Source: Solirubrobacter ginsenosidimutans (lineage in GTDB: Bacteria > Actinomycetota > Thermoleophilia > Solirubrobacterales > Solirubrobacteraceae). Taken from it: 64,000 nt of DNA. Under the pieces are notes generated by a model. That model saw only the letters and a list, made by a program, of their open reading frames with translations. It had not been told where the DNA came from and ran no database searches. The stretch is taken from the NCBI RefSeq assembly GCF_027587205.1, contig NZ_JAPDOD010000008.1, positions 124,001-188,000 on the forward strand, in the 5' to 3' direction. This document shows, piece after piece, positions 1 to 9,023 of this stretch; the first letter of the stretch is position 1; each line of letters begins with the position of its first letter. A program made the translations under genes and the position numbers.

Positions 1-1
1 G

Positions 2-280
2 CCGGTCACGGTGGTCAGCGGCAACCTCGACTGCTGCCTGCTCGCCGGGGGCACCATCGATGGTCGCTATGTCTACTGGGACGAGAGCCCCGACACGGAC
101 CGCGCGACGCTCAACCGCGTCCCGATCACGGCCGTCGGAGGCAACGCTTGCGAGTACCTCGAGCCGATCAACGGCTTCCCGTGGAGCAGCTTCGCGATCG
201 ACCGCGGGAACCCGGTCTACGTCGACAGCTTCGGCGTCTTCGAGCTCGGGGCGGAGCACGCCCGCTGGCATCGCTGCTGA
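2..280 (+). CDS. C-terminal part of an unidentified, probably secreted protein
   Basis: The frame is open from the window edge to the TGA at 278-280, so only about the last 92 residues are present and the true start lies outside. Short aromatic/Gly/Asp stretches such as GRYVYWDES and AIDRGNPVYV look like strands of a beta-propeller or similar repeat protein, and there are three Cys residues. No diagnostic family motif is visible and I do not recognise the family. Codon use is GC-rich like the neighbours. A perfect palindrome starts 16 bases after the stop, and the next gene converges on it. Confidence 0.6.
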   Translation, partial: PVTVVSGNLDCCLLAGGTIDGRYVYWDESPDTDRATLNRVPITAVGGNACEYLEPINGFPWSSFAIDRGNPVYVDSFGVFELGAEHARWHRC

Positions 281-296
281 CGCGCCGCGAAACATT

Positions 297-333
297 AAGC
301 CCACCTAAGGGGTCAGACCCCTTAGGTGGGCTT
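297..333. repeat. Perfect 18-bp-arm palindrome with GGGGTCAGACCCC core
   Basis: Arms 297-314 and 316-333 are exactly complementary around a single central A at 315. The element lies between two convergent genes (stops at 280 and 358), where it could act as a bidirectional terminator. The GGGGTCAGACCCC core recurs at 9.5, 10.5 and 36.8 kb with different flanking arms, so it looks like one member of an intergenic repeat family. Confidence 0.9.
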
Positions 334-357
334 TAGGTTCGGTGCGGGGGGATGTGG

Positions 358-3300
358 CTACTGCAGGCGCACCGTGGCGGTGACGGTCTTCGCGCCCTTG
401 ACGCGCACCTTCACCGTCGCGGTCTTGCCGGCCCGGACGGCGTAGGCCTTCGTGCCGACGCTCGTCTTGCCTCGCAGCAGTTGGACCGTGCCGCGGCATA
501 CCGCACCCGCGTCACCGCTGCAGTTGACCCGCACGCCCACGGCGCGGCGGCTGCTCACCCGCAGCGTCTTGGCCGACTTGAGCTTCGCGCTCGCGCGCAG
601 CGTCTTGGCCGTGGCGGGGGACACGGGCACGGGCGCGGGCGCCGCGACCGGATCGGGCACGAGTGCCGTCTCCGGTGCCGGCGTCGGCGTCTGGACCGGG
701 TCCTCGACCGTCCCACCGACCTCGACCGGCACGCTCACGGAGCCACCCGGCGCCGCCAGCACACCGAGGTGGGTCAGCGTGCGCTTCATGAACTCGTTGC
801 GCGCCGACTCGTTGATGCCCTCGAAGCCGAACCCGGTGTAGAGCGTGTCATCGGTCGCGACGACGCCGCCCTCCTTGAACTCCTCCGTGCGCCGCTGCCA
901 GCCGTTGGTCGGGACGTCGGTGCCGGCGGGCGGCGGGCCGACCGTCCAGCCGCCGAGCGAGGCCTCGAAGTCGTTGGACTCGATGACCGTCGCGCCGTCG
1001 GTGAGCTTGAGGTCGTCGATCCAGACACCCAAGCCCAGCGTGCCCCAGTCGGTGATCACCGAGATGCGCAGGTCGACCTTCTTGCCCGCGTACGCGGACA
1101 GATCGACGTTCCAGTCCGTCCACCCACCGGACGAGCCGGTGAACGCGTTCCAGTCGCCGCTCGTGCCGTGTGGCTCGCACGTCGCCGACCAGTAGTGCTG
1201 CAGGAACGGATGCGGGGCGTCCGCGTCCGACGCGAGGCCCTCCGGGCAGGAATCGCCCGTCGAGGTCGTGGTCAGGCTGACATCGGCATCGCCCGCGCCG
1301 TCGGTGTCGGCCTCGGGCAGCGTCGTCCAGGCGTCGCTGTCCGGATTGGTGGTGACATCGCGCGCCTCGACGGTCACCCAGTCCCAGTTCTCCTCCACGT
1401 CCCCGCTGAACTTGAAGTTCAGCTTGGGCGCGGTCCGACCGGTCAGATCCAGCGTCTTGCCGAAGCGCTTGTACGCCTGGCTGTCGGCGCCGGCGGACAT
1501 GTACATCGTCCCGCTGTATGGGCTGAACGGCGCCGCGCCCGGGCGCAGCCAGTCGGCCACGCTGCGCGACGACGCGAACTGCGGGAACTGCGCCGGCGGG
1601 AGCACCGACGATGTCACGACGAACGTCGCCGAGTGATCCTGGTTCCCGGCGCCGGTCTCGTCGAACAGCCACGACATCCCCTCGTAGGGCCCGTGACCGC
1701 GCAACGCGAACGGGTGTCCCGCCTCGTCGTCGAACGTGTTGCCGGGCGAGGCGTAGATGTACGCACCGAGGTAGTACTGGAGGAAATCGTCGTTGTGGGC
1801 GATGCAGCCGTCGGCCGCCGACGGATCATCCGGGTTGAACTCGACCTGCGCGTTGCTGCACCACTTGCCACCCTCCGGCGGTTCCGGGAACCCGAAGTTG
1901 CGGAACTCGTTGCCCTCAGCCCACTGCTGCCCGGCGCTCTTGCCGGTGTAGAACAGCTTGCCGCCCTCGTTGAGGAAGTGGCGGACGTCGACCATCTCCT
2001 CGACCGCCAACCGCGCCGTGCCGGTGCCCGCGGGCTGACCCGGCCGGCGAGTCAGGTAGTCGTCGCCGGTGTACCAGACGACGGCGTCGTAGTGGCTCAA
2101 CACGCCCAGCCAATCCGGCGAGCGGTTGCCGCGCGTGTCGACGTCGTAGATGTCATACGCGACGCCGTTGGCCTCGAGCGCGTCCGTGTAGTAGGTCAGA
2201 TACGACGGACCGCTCGTGTCCGGGTATGCAGGGACGCCGGCCGTGTAGTTCTCGGCGCTGAGGATCAGGACCTTCGCGCCGGTCTCCGCGCGCGCCGTGT
2301 AGGTGAAGTGCGGGGAGGACTTGCGCCCGCCCTCGAACCACACCTCGACCTCGTCGCCCGGCGCGGTGCCGGTCACCACCCCCCGGAGACGGTGGTAGTA
2401 GAGCCCCGGCTCCTGGTCGAAGCGCTCGCCGCCCAGGAATCTCGAAGTCGCGACGGTCTTCACCGCGCCGTCGTTGATCCGGTAGCGCAGCTTGACGTCG
2501 CCCAGCGACTTGCGGGCCACGACCTGCACGTCCTGCGGATCACCATAGGAGTCGGCGAACGTCTCCACGTAGAAGTTCTCGACCGTGTTGCCGAGGTGCG
2601 AGATCGGGTTGGCCGGGTCATCGGCCGAGCGCGCGAGGTCGAGCACGAACTCCTTGTGGCGCAGGAACTCCGCCTGGATGTCGGCCTCGACGTCCTGGAA
2701 CTCGAAGCCCGAGACGTTCGGGATGTTCGGCTGCGAGCCCTCCGGCGTGTAGGCCAGGATGCCGTGCGCGTAGGCGTCGTCGGTCAGGTCGCCGTTGGTG
2801 ATGTAGAGCTCGGCCGACAGGTCGGGGTCGAAGCGGTTGCCCGTGATCTCCCACTCGCCGTCGGCGTTGTAGTGGCCGTCGGCGATCGCCGAGCGGTCGT
2901 CGTCACCCGCGTAGGCCTCGAAGAGCTCGTGATCCGGGACCGGCGTGTACTGCTGGAACCCGTTCGGCCACAGCAGCAGCTCGGCCGCGGTGTGGTCGTT
3001 CTTGTTGAAGACGAAGTCGACCATGTCCCAGAGCTTCTTGATCGCTTTGGTCTCGGGCTCGGAGTCCGGGGCGGGGCCGCGATAGGTCTCCGACAGGAGA
3101 TCGTTGCTGGAACCTTCGTTGTCGAAGCCCCAGTGCGTCGCGTGGTTGCGGTTGGGGTCGACGCCGTCGACGGGCTCGCCACGCACGCCGTTGCCATTGT
3201 TATCGGCCATGTTCTTGCGCCACAGGCGGTTGCCGGGCGTGAACGTGTACTCGTAGCCGTCCGGGTTGTTGACGCAGACGAACCACAGCTCGCGGGTGTT

Positions 3301-3933
3301 GACCAGTTCGGTGGCGATCGCGCCGTCCGGCGTGGCCTTGCCGTAGTTGGTGGTGAAGTAGTTCAGGGAGCGCTTGCACGTCTCGCCGGCGAGCCACTCG
3401 CGCGCGTGCTGCATCGCGTTGTAGAGCACGGCGGGGCGGGTGTTGTCGGTGCGCGCCTTGGCGTTCTGGGTGACCTTCAGGGCGACGATGTCGCGACCCA
3501 TGTGGGTCTTGCCGAGGATCACCTTCTTGACGATGCTCATACCCTCGAGCCGGTCATAGAGCTCGAGGTACTGCTCCTTGCCGTCACCCGCGACGCGGTC
3601 GTAGCGCCGCCACACGTTGTACGTCGCGTCGCTGCCCACCGGGACGTCCGCCGCTTGCGAGGTGACGGTGTTGGCCTTGCCCTGCAGCTTCGGCGCAAGC
3701 CCATCCTTCCCCAGCGCCGCCGCCTGCCGGGCGGTGCTGTAGACCTCGAGATAGCTCCCGTGATCGGCCTCGATCATGTCGTAGCCGGCCTTGACCAACC
3801 GCTGCTTGTTCTCCTGGGTCGGAGCGACCCGGTACGCGTTCAGCGGCTCGCGAGCCGCCGATGCGGCGGGCGCCGACACGCCCAGCGCGACGAGCACCGT
3901 CGCCAAGACGGCGCTGCTAGAGCGCAACTGCAT
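358..3933 (-). CDS. Large secreted zinc carboxypeptidase (peptidase family M14)
   Basis: 1191-residue exported protein predicted to remove C-terminal residues from peptides outside the cell. A signal peptide spans residues 1-26 (cut after APAASA). The M14 domain shows the zinc ligands H176 and E179 in QHAREW, the substrate-binding DPNRN at 259-263, the third zinc ligand H314 in KNDHTAAELL, and a YTPE segment that probably holds the catalytic Glu. Beyond it come a Rossmann-like module (KVLILSAENYTAG), MAM/immune-inhibitor-A-like strands (FEASLGGW), a Pro/Ala linker and a C-terminal Ig-like tail. The start at 3933 is chosen because GGAGG lies just upstream and the signal peptide begins there; an in-frame upstream codon at 4017 would bury the signal. 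It is far longer than classical M14 enzymes (about 400 residues) because of the accessory domains. Confidence 0.9.
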   Translation of the reverse strand: MQLRSSSAVLATVLVALGVSAPAASAAREPLNAYRVAPTQENKQRLVKAGYDMIEADHGSYLEVYSTARQAAALGKDGLAPKLQGKANTVTSQAADVPVGSDATYNVWRRYDRVAGDGKEQYLELYDRLEGMSIVKKVILGKTHMGRDIVALKVTQNAKARTDNTRPAVLYNAMQHAREWLAGETCKRSLNYFTTNYGKATPDGAIATELVNTRELWFVCVNNPDGYEYTFTPGNRLWRKNMADNNGNGVRGEPVDGVDPNRNHATHWGFDNEGSSNDLLSETYRGPAPDSEPETKAIKKLWDMVDFVFNKNDHTAAELLLWPNGFQQYTPVPDHELFEAYAGDDDRSAIADGHYNADGEWEITGNRFDPDLSAELYITNGDLTDDAYAHGILAYTPEGSQPNIPNVSGFEFQDVEADIQAEFLRHKEFVLDLARSADDPANPISHLGNTVENFYVETFADSYGDPQDVQVVARKSLGDVKLRYRINDGAVKTVATSRFLGGERFDQEPGLYYHRLRGVVTGTAPGDEVEVWFEGGRKSSPHFTYTARAETGAKVLILSAENYTAGVPAYPDTSGPSYLTYYTDALEANGVAYDIYDVDTRGNRSPDWLGVLSHYDAVVWYTGDDYLTRRPGQPAGTGTARLAVEEMVDVRHFLNEGGKLFYTGKSAGQQWAEGNEFRNFGFPEPPEGGKWCSNAQVEFNPDDPSAADGCIAHNDDFLQYYLGAYIYASPGNTFDDEAGHPFALRGHGPYEGMSWLFDETGAGNQDHSATFVVTSSVLPPAQFPQFASSRSVADWLRPGAAPFSPYSGTMYMSAGADSQAYKRFGKTLDLTGRTAPKLNFKFSGDVEENWDWVTVEARDVTTNPDSDAWTTLPEADTDGAGDADVSLTTTSTGDSCPEGLASDADAPHPFLQHYWSATCEPHGTSGDWNAFTGSSGGWTDWNVDLSAYAGKKVDLRISVITDWGTLGLGVWIDDLKLTDGATVIESNDFEASLGGWTVGPPPAGTDVPTNGWQRRTEEFKEGGVVATDDTLYTGFGFEGINESARNEFMKRTLTHLGVLAAPGGSVSVPVEVGGTVEDPVQTPTPAPETALVPDPVAAPAPVPVSPATAKTLRASAKLKSAKTLRVSSRRAVGVRVNCSGDAGAVCRGTVQLLRGKTSVGTKAYAVRAGKTATVKVRVKGAKTVTATVRLQ

Positions 3934-4039
3934 ACTTCCCTCCTCAAAATGAACCTTCGCAGAAAGCCCCCTGAGCCTTCCATGAGTGAATCGGGAATCT
4001 ATCGACCGGGTGTCCATCGCGCGCCGCTTGTCGCGCGGG

Positions 4040-4045
4040 TATAAA
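4040..4045 (+). promoter_or_regulatory. Candidate -10 box for leaderless VOC transcript
   Basis: TATAAA lies 7 nt before the ATG at 4053 and there is no Shine-Dalgarno sequence, consistent with transcription starting at or next to the start codon. The last base departs from the TANNNT consensus and no -35 is obvious. Confidence 0.45.
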
Positions 4046-4052
4046 CCGAGGC

Positions 4053-4532
4053 ATGCGCACGAGCGGGATCAACCACGTCAGCATCCACGCGGACGACCTC
4101 GACGAGTCGGTGCGGTTCTACGTCGCGCTCTTTGAAGCCGAGCTGCTCGACACGCCGAACTTCGGCCTGCAGGTGCAGTGGCTCGGGCTGGGGGACACCC
4201 AGCTGCACGTCTTCGTCCGCGACGCCAAACCCCAGAGCCATCACCACTTCGGGCTCACGGTGGAGGACCTGGAACCGGTCTACCGCAAGGCCGAGGAGCT
4301 GGGCGCGCTCGACCGCGACTCGCACGCCAACCACATCATCGAGCTGCCCGGCGACGTCGCGCAGACCTACATCCGCGACCCCGCGGGCAACCTGCTCGAG
4401 ATCGACACGCCGGGCGCGTCGCGGCTCCCGGACTGGCTGCGCGCGCAGATGATCCGGCTCGACAGCGTCTACCCGCAGGACGAGGTCAACCGCCGCGCCC
4501 GCCTCTACGTGAAGGACCCGACCGTCCATTAA
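4053..4532 (+). CDS. VOC (glyoxalase/bleomycin-resistance) superfamily protein
   Basis: 159-residue vicinal-oxygen-chelate protein with two beta-alpha-beta-beta-beta modules. Visible motifs are INHVSIHADDLDESVRFY at the N-terminus (H8 as a likely metal ligand), HHHFGLTVEDL at the start of the second module, and the closing RDPAGNLLEID, whose Glu is the usual last ligand. VOC proteins act as glyoxalases, dioxygenases or resistance proteins, and the substrate cannot be told here. It lies directly upstream of the acyl-CoA synthetase on the same strand. The start is set by the -10-like box 7 nt upstream. The family call is firm, the function open. Confidence 0.85.
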   Translation: MRTSGINHVSIHADDLDESVRFYVALFEAELLDTPNFGLQVQWLGLGDTQLHVFVRDAKPQSHHHFGLTVEDLEPVYRKAEELGALDRDSHANHIIELPGDVAQTYIRDPAGNLLEIDTPGASRLPDWLRAQMIRLDSVYPQDEVNRRARLYVKDPTVH

Positions 4533-4580
4533 CCGACACCCCTGGCTGTCGCTCTACGACGGGGACGCCCGCCGTCGCTC

Positions 4581-6092
4581 GTGCTGGACGCGCGCACCGG
4601 GCTGGAGTTGCTGCGCGGCGCTCCGGAGGACATCGCGCTGTGGTACTTCGAGACCGCCCTGACGTGGGGCGAGGTCGACCGGCTCTCGGACGCGTTCGCG
4701 GCCGGGCTCGCCTCGCTGGGCGTCGTACCGGGAGACCGGATCGCCGTCCAGCTCCAGAACATGCCGCAGTGGCTGCTCGCGCTCGTCGGCGCGTGGAAGG
4801 CGGGCGCCGCGGTCGTGCCGGTCAACCCGATGTACACGCCGCGCGAGCGCGCGGTCCTGCTCGACGACTCGGGCGCGCGGGTGCTGCTCGTGCTCGAAGG
4901 GCTCGAGGACGGTGCCCAGGTGGAGCACGTCATCACCACCTCGCCGCTGGACTACCTCGACGAGGTCCCGCGGCAGCTCGCCGGGGTGGAGCGAAACACC
5001 GGCGAGCTCGACCTGAACGCGCTGCTCGCACGGCACGACGGGCAGCGGCCGGACGCTCCCGCGCCGGCGCCCGCCGACGTCGCCCTTCTCACCTACACCT
5101 CGGGCACCACCGGTCCGCCGAAGGGCGCGATGAATACTCACGCCAACGTCGCATTCAACGCGCAGACCTATCGCGACTGGATCGGGCTGACGAGCGACGA
5201 CATCGCGCTCGCGATCGCACCGCTCTTCCACATCACCGGGCTCGTCGGCCACCTGGCCGTGGGGATGCTCACCCCGATGCCACTGGTGCTGGCCTACCGC
5301 TTCGACGCCGCCGAGACGCTCCGGCTGGCCGAGCGCCACGGCGCGACGTTCACGATCGCCGCGATCACGGCGTTCATCGCGCTGCTGCGCGAGGAACAGG
5401 GCGAGCTGCCGAAGCTGACGAAGGCGTACTCCGGCGGGGCGCCCATCGCGCCCGCGGTCGTGGAGGCCTTCGAGCGCCGCTTCGGCGCCTATATCCACAA
5501 CATCTACGGGCTCACCGAGACGACGTCGCCCTCGCACGCCGTGCCCTTCTCGCGGCGGGCGCCGGTGGACCCGTCGACCGGCGCGCTCTCGGTGGGCGTG
5601 CCGGTCTTCGACACCGTCTCGCGGATAGTGGGCGAGGACGGCGCGGAGCTGCCGGTGGGGGAGATCGGCGAGATCGTCACCCGCGGACCGCAGGTCGTCC
5701 CGGGGTATTGGCGTCTGGACGGCTTCGACGAGCTCGCGACCGGCGACGTCGGCTTCATGGACGCCGACGGCTGGTTCTACCTCGTCGACCGCAAGAAGGA
5801 CCAGATCAACGCCGCCGGCTACAAGGTCTGGCCGCGCGAGGTCGAGGACGTCCTCTACGAGCACCCGGACGTCGTCGAGGTCGCGGTCGTCGGCGTGCCC
5901 GACGAGTACCGCGGCGAGACGGTCAAGGCCTTCGTGTCGCTCGCGAGCGGGTCGACCGTGACCCCGGACGAGCTGATCGAGTTCGCCCGGGGCCGGCTGG
6001 CGGCGTTCAAGCGCCCGCGGCAGGTGGAGCTGGTCGACGAGCTGCCCAAGACGGCCACCGGCAAGATCCTCCGCCGCGCCCTGCGGCCCTGA
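4581..6092 (+). CDS. Acyl-CoA synthetase (AMP-dependent ligase, ANL superfamily)
   Basis: 503-residue enzyme that activates a carboxylic (fatty) acid through an acyl-AMP to acyl-CoA. The phosphate-binding loop is YTSGTTGPPKG near residue 173. The A5 motif is YGLTETTSP, the hinge-region TGDVGFMDADG follows near 387, and the C-terminal lysine motif TATGKILRR is near residue 491, so all catalytic elements are intact. The start used is GTG 4581. An N-terminal segment typical of this family (HPWLSLYDG) is encoded at 4537-4563 but in another frame, so one missing base around 4570 may have truncated the called gene. It follows the VOC gene by 48 bp and precedes a TetR regulator. Confidence 0.88.
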   Translation: MLDARTGLELLRGAPEDIALWYFETALTWGEVDRLSDAFAAGLASLGVVPGDRIAVQLQNMPQWLLALVGAWKAGAAVVPVNPMYTPRERAVLLDDSGARVLLVLEGLEDGAQVEHVITTSPLDYLDEVPRQLAGVERNTGELDLNALLARHDGQRPDAPAPAPADVALLTYTSGTTGPPKGAMNTHANVAFNAQTYRDWIGLTSDDIALAIAPLFHITGLVGHLAVGMLTPMPLVLAYRFDAAETLRLAERHGATFTIAAITAFIALLREEQGELPKLTKAYSGGAPIAPAVVEAFERRFGAYIHNIYGLTETTSPSHAVPFSRRAPVDPSTGALSVGVPVFDTVSRIVGEDGAELPVGEIGEIVTRGPQVVPGYWRLDGFDELATGDVGFMDADGWFYLVDRKKDQINAAGYKVWPREVEDVLYEHPDVVEVAVVGVPDEYRGETVKAFVSLASGSTVTPDELIEFARGRLAAFKRPRQVELVDELPKTATGKILRRALRP

Positions 6093-6115
6093 CGGGGTTG
6101 TCAAACTGCTTCCCG

Positions 6116-6760
6116 ATGGCCACGGCTCCCCACGAACGTCACCGTGACGCCGAGCGCACCCAGGCGGAGATCCTGGACGCGGCGACGCAGGAGTTCGCCG
6201 AGCACGGCTACTCAGGCGCGCGGGTGGACGTCATCGCCACCAAGACCCGCACGACCAAGCGGATGCTCTACTACTACTTCGAGAGCAAGGCGGGGCTCTA
6301 CACCGCGGTTCTGGAGCGCGCGTACGCGGGGATCCGCGAGTCCGAGCAGGAGCTCGACGTGGAGGAGCTGGACCCGGTCGCGGCGATCCGCCGGCTGGCC
6401 GAGCTGACCTTCGACCACCACGAGTCGCACCCCGACTACGTCCGGCTCGTGATGATCGAGAACATCCACCGGGCCGAGCACCTGGAGGAGTCGGAGTCGA
6501 TCGCGAACCTCAACATGCCCGCGATCGAGATCATCGGGCGCATCCTGGAGCGCGGTCGCGCCGAGGGCGTGTTCCATCGCAGCGCCGATGCGATCGACGT
6601 CCACATGCTGATCTCGAGCTTCTGCATCTTCCGCGTGGCCAACCGGCACACGTTCGGCGCGCTCTTCGGCCGCGACCTGATGGCGCCCGAGCAGCGCACG
6701 CACTACCGCACGATGCTCGGCGACATGATCGTCGACTACCTGCGCGCGAGCGAGGGCTGA
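6116..6760 (+). CDS. TetR/AcrR-family transcriptional regulator
   Basis: 214 residues. The N-terminal helix-turn-helix covers about residues 15-62 (ILDAATQEFAEHGYSGARV then TTKRMLYYYFESKAGLY), the standard TetR DNA-binding fold. The C-terminal ligand domain is helical (LVMIENIHRAEHLEES). The start is ATG 6116, with no good ribosome site; the gene begins 23 bp after the acyl-CoA synthetase stop, so translation in one transcript is likely and it probably regulates that gene. Its 3' end overlaps the convergent GGDEF/EAL gene by 25 bp. The inducer is unknown. Confidence 0.85.
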   Translation: MATAPHERHRDAERTQAEILDAATQEFAEHGYSGARVDVIATKTRTTKRMLYYYFESKAGLYTAVLERAYAGIRESEQELDVEELDPVAAIRRLAELTFDHHESHPDYVRLVMIENIHRAEHLEESESIANLNMPAIEIIGRILERGRAEGVFHRSADAIDVHMLISSFCIFRVANRHTFGALFGRDLMAPEQRTHYRTMLGDMIVDYLRASEG

Positions 6761-8913
6761 AGCAGCGGGGTGACGAGGTCGGCCGGCATCGGCCGGGCGA
6801 GATGGAAGCCCTGGACGAGCGCGCAGTCGTGCTTGGCCAGGAAGTCGAGCTGGTCGGCGTGTTCGACGCCTTCGGCGACGGCGACCAGCTCGAGCGCCTG
6901 AGCGAGCCGCACGATCGCGGTCACGATCGCCGCCGAGCGCCCGTCGCCGGGGACGTCGCGCAGGAAGGAGCGGTCGATCTTGAGCTCGTGGACCGGCAGG
7001 TCGCGCAGGCGGGCGAGCGAGGAGAAGTCCGCGCCGAAGTCGTCGATCGCCAACCGCAGCCCGGCGGCGGCCAGGCGGCCGAGCAGCGGGACCGTGTGCT
7101 CGGGATCGGCCATCGCCGCCGACTCGGTGATCTCGGCGATGAACTGGGTCGCGTCGGCGTCGGCCATGCGGGCGAGCAGCCGGTCGGCGAACCCGTCCGA
7201 GCGCAGCTGGCGGGGAGAGACGTTGAACGCGATGTCGGGTCGCAGCCCGCGGTCGCGCCAGCGCGCGGCCTGGGCGATCACCGCGTCGACGACCCAGTCG
7301 CCGATCGGCTCGATCAGCCCACTGTCCTCGGCGCCGGGGATGAACTCGCCGGGCGGGACCATCCCGCGGTCGGGGTCGTTCCAGCGCAGCAGCGCCTCGA
7401 CCGCCACGACCTCGCGGGTCGCCACGTTGAATACCGGCTGGTAGTGCAGTTCGAACTCCTCGCGGGCGAGCGCGCGGCGCAGGCGCGCCGTCAACGTCAG
7501 CTGGCCGGCGGCGGCCACCTGCTCGGAGGGCGTGGCGAAGCGGACCGTCCCACGGCCGTCGCGCTTGGCGTCATACAGCGCGGCGTCGGCGTGCTTGAGC
7601 ACGTCGGACATGTCGGCGCCGTCGTCGGGATGGATCGCGATCCCGATGCTGGCCGCGATCTCGAACTCGTGGCCTTGCAGCGTGAACGGCTGCTCGAGCG
7701 TCGCCATCAGCTCGTGGGCGACATGGTCGGCGATGGCGCGAGCGTCGCCGTCGAGATCGCTGAGCAGGAGCATGAACTCGTCGCCGCCGTGGCGGGCGAG
7801 CAGGTCGCTGCTGCGGGTGCGCGCGCCGAGGCGGGTGGCGACCTGGCGCAACAGCTCGTCCCCCGCGGCGTGGCCGAGGGTGTCGTTGACGAGCTTGAAG
7901 CGGTCGAGGTCGATGTACAGCACGGCGACGGAGCGGTCCTGCCGGCGGGCGCGGGCGAGCGCGAGCGCGAGGTGCTCCTCGAGCTTGGCGCGGTTGGCGA
8001 GACCGGTCAGCGCGTCGTGGTAGGCCATGTGGCTCACCCGAGCCTGGGCGGCGCGCTTCTCCGTGATGTCCTCGCCCGCGATCAGCATCCCGCGGCCGGA
8101 CCGGGTCCGCACGAGGCGCCCGCTCCACGTGACGTAGCGGCGCTCGCCTGCGCGGGTGACGAACGGCTTGGCGGGGTCGTCGTCGTGGTTCGGCGTGCCC
8201 GCGAGGCCGAGCCGGTAGTTCTCGCGCGCCGTCGCCCGGAAGTCGTCCGGAACGGCGATCTCGAACCAGTCCTGGCCGTGCAGCTCCTCCTCGCTGTAGC
8301 CGAGGACCTCGCACGTGCGGTTGTTGACCCGCTCGATCACGCCGTGCGCGTCCATGACGACGATCATCGTGCCGGCGACGTCGAGGTACTGCTGCGCGCG
8401 GAAGTGCTCGGCGGCGAGCTGGCTCGCGCGCCGCTCGCGCCCGTAGGCCTGCCAGATCCCCATCACCGCGGCGAAGGCGAGCGCGGCGAGCTGGAACGTC
8501 ATGTCGGCCGAGGACTGGCCGGTGAGCACCGCCGCGGCGGCGGCGAAGACGAGCACGAGCGAGCCGACGATCGCGGTCGAGACGACCGGGTAGGAGATCG
8601 CGGCGAAGATCAGCGGCAGGATGAAGCCGAGCATCAGCGGCGTGTTGGAGCGATCCTCGAGGACGACGCCCGAGGCGAGCGAGAACGCGACCATGAAGCT
8701 CCAGCCGAGGAAGAACGGCTCGCGCCAGCGTGAGGCGGCGATCCGCTGGCGCGGGATGGCGAACATGCCACAGCTCGCGACCGACCACGTGATGCAGACC
8801 GCGCCGAGCAGGAGCGGGTGGGCGCTGCGTTCCGACTGCAGGAGGTAGGCGACGATCGCGACCGCGGTCGCGATGGCCAGGACCCCGCCGATCACGACGT
8901 CGCGGGCCCGCAT
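6736..8913 (-). CDS. Membrane-bound PAS-GGDEF-EAL cyclic-di-GMP protein
   Basis: About 725 residues. Five to six hydrophobic segments occupy roughly the first 180 residues. A PAS domain follows (DVAGTMIVVMDAHGVIERVN to GEDITEKR), then a GGDEF domain with intact HGGDEF and an EAL domain with VEALLRW, EITES, DDFG, KIDRSF and AEGVE. Both diguanylate cyclase and phosphodiesterase activities are therefore possible on sequence. The start at 8913 is preferred because GAAGAG lies 6 nt upstream and the first membrane helix begins there; starts at 8952, 8964 and 9012 are also open. It overlaps the convergent TetR gene by 25 bp and is divergent from the gene at 9024. Confidence 0.9.
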   Translation of the reverse strand: MRARDVVIGGVLAIATAVAIVAYLLQSERSAHPLLLGAVCITWSVASCGMFAIPRQRIAASRWREPFFLGWSFMVAFSLASGVVLEDRSNTPLMLGFILPLIFAAISYPVVSTAIVGSLVLVFAAAAAVLTGQSSADMTFQLAALAFAAVMGIWQAYGRERRASQLAAEHFRAQQYLDVAGTMIVVMDAHGVIERVNNRTCEVLGYSEEELHGQDWFEIAVPDDFRATARENYRLGLAGTPNHDDDPAKPFVTRAGERRYVTWSGRLVRTRSGRGMLIAGEDITEKRAAQARVSHMAYHDALTGLANRAKLEEHLALALARARRQDRSVAVLYIDLDRFKLVNDTLGHAAGDELLRQVATRLGARTRSSDLLARHGGDEFMLLLSDLDGDARAIADHVAHELMATLEQPFTLQGHEFEIAASIGIAIHPDDGADMSDVLKHADAALYDAKRDGRGTVRFATPSEQVAAAGQLTLTARLRRALAREEFELHYQPVFNVATREVVAVEALLRWNDPDRGMVPPGEFIPGAEDSGLIEPIGDWVVDAVIAQAARWRDRGLRPDIAFNVSPRQLRSDGFADRLLARMADADATQFIAEITESAAMADPEHTVPLLGRLAAAGLRLAIDDFGADFSSLARLRDLPVHELKIDRSFLRDVPGDGRSAAIVTAIVRLAQALELVAVAEGVEHADQLDFLAKHDCALVQGFHLARPMPADLVTPLLQPSLARR

Positions 8914-9023
8914 CGCGATCTCTTCAGGGTCACTGAGTGCTCGCAGCCTCATCAGGTGGTTCATCGGCCTGATGAACCCCGGGTTGCAGCGGGCAGGAGA
9001 AACTCTGACCACGAGCGAATCTC

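Noticed and set aside
352..4044. 1230-codon open frame opposite the M14 gene
   Set aside because: Composition is Arg/Val/Gly-rich without any family motif. It is a shadow frame of high-GC coding DNA, while the minus strand carries signal peptide, ribosome site and catalytic motifs.
4178..6115. Long plus-strand frame continuing upstream of the TetR gene
   Set aside because: Residues before the TetR start are Arg/Ala/Pro-rich translation of the acyl-CoA synthetase in another frame; only 6116-6760 is real.
6802..8733. 643-codon plus-strand frame over the GGDEF/EAL gene
   Set aside because: Antisense shadow; no motifs, and the minus strand has intact GGDEF and EAL.
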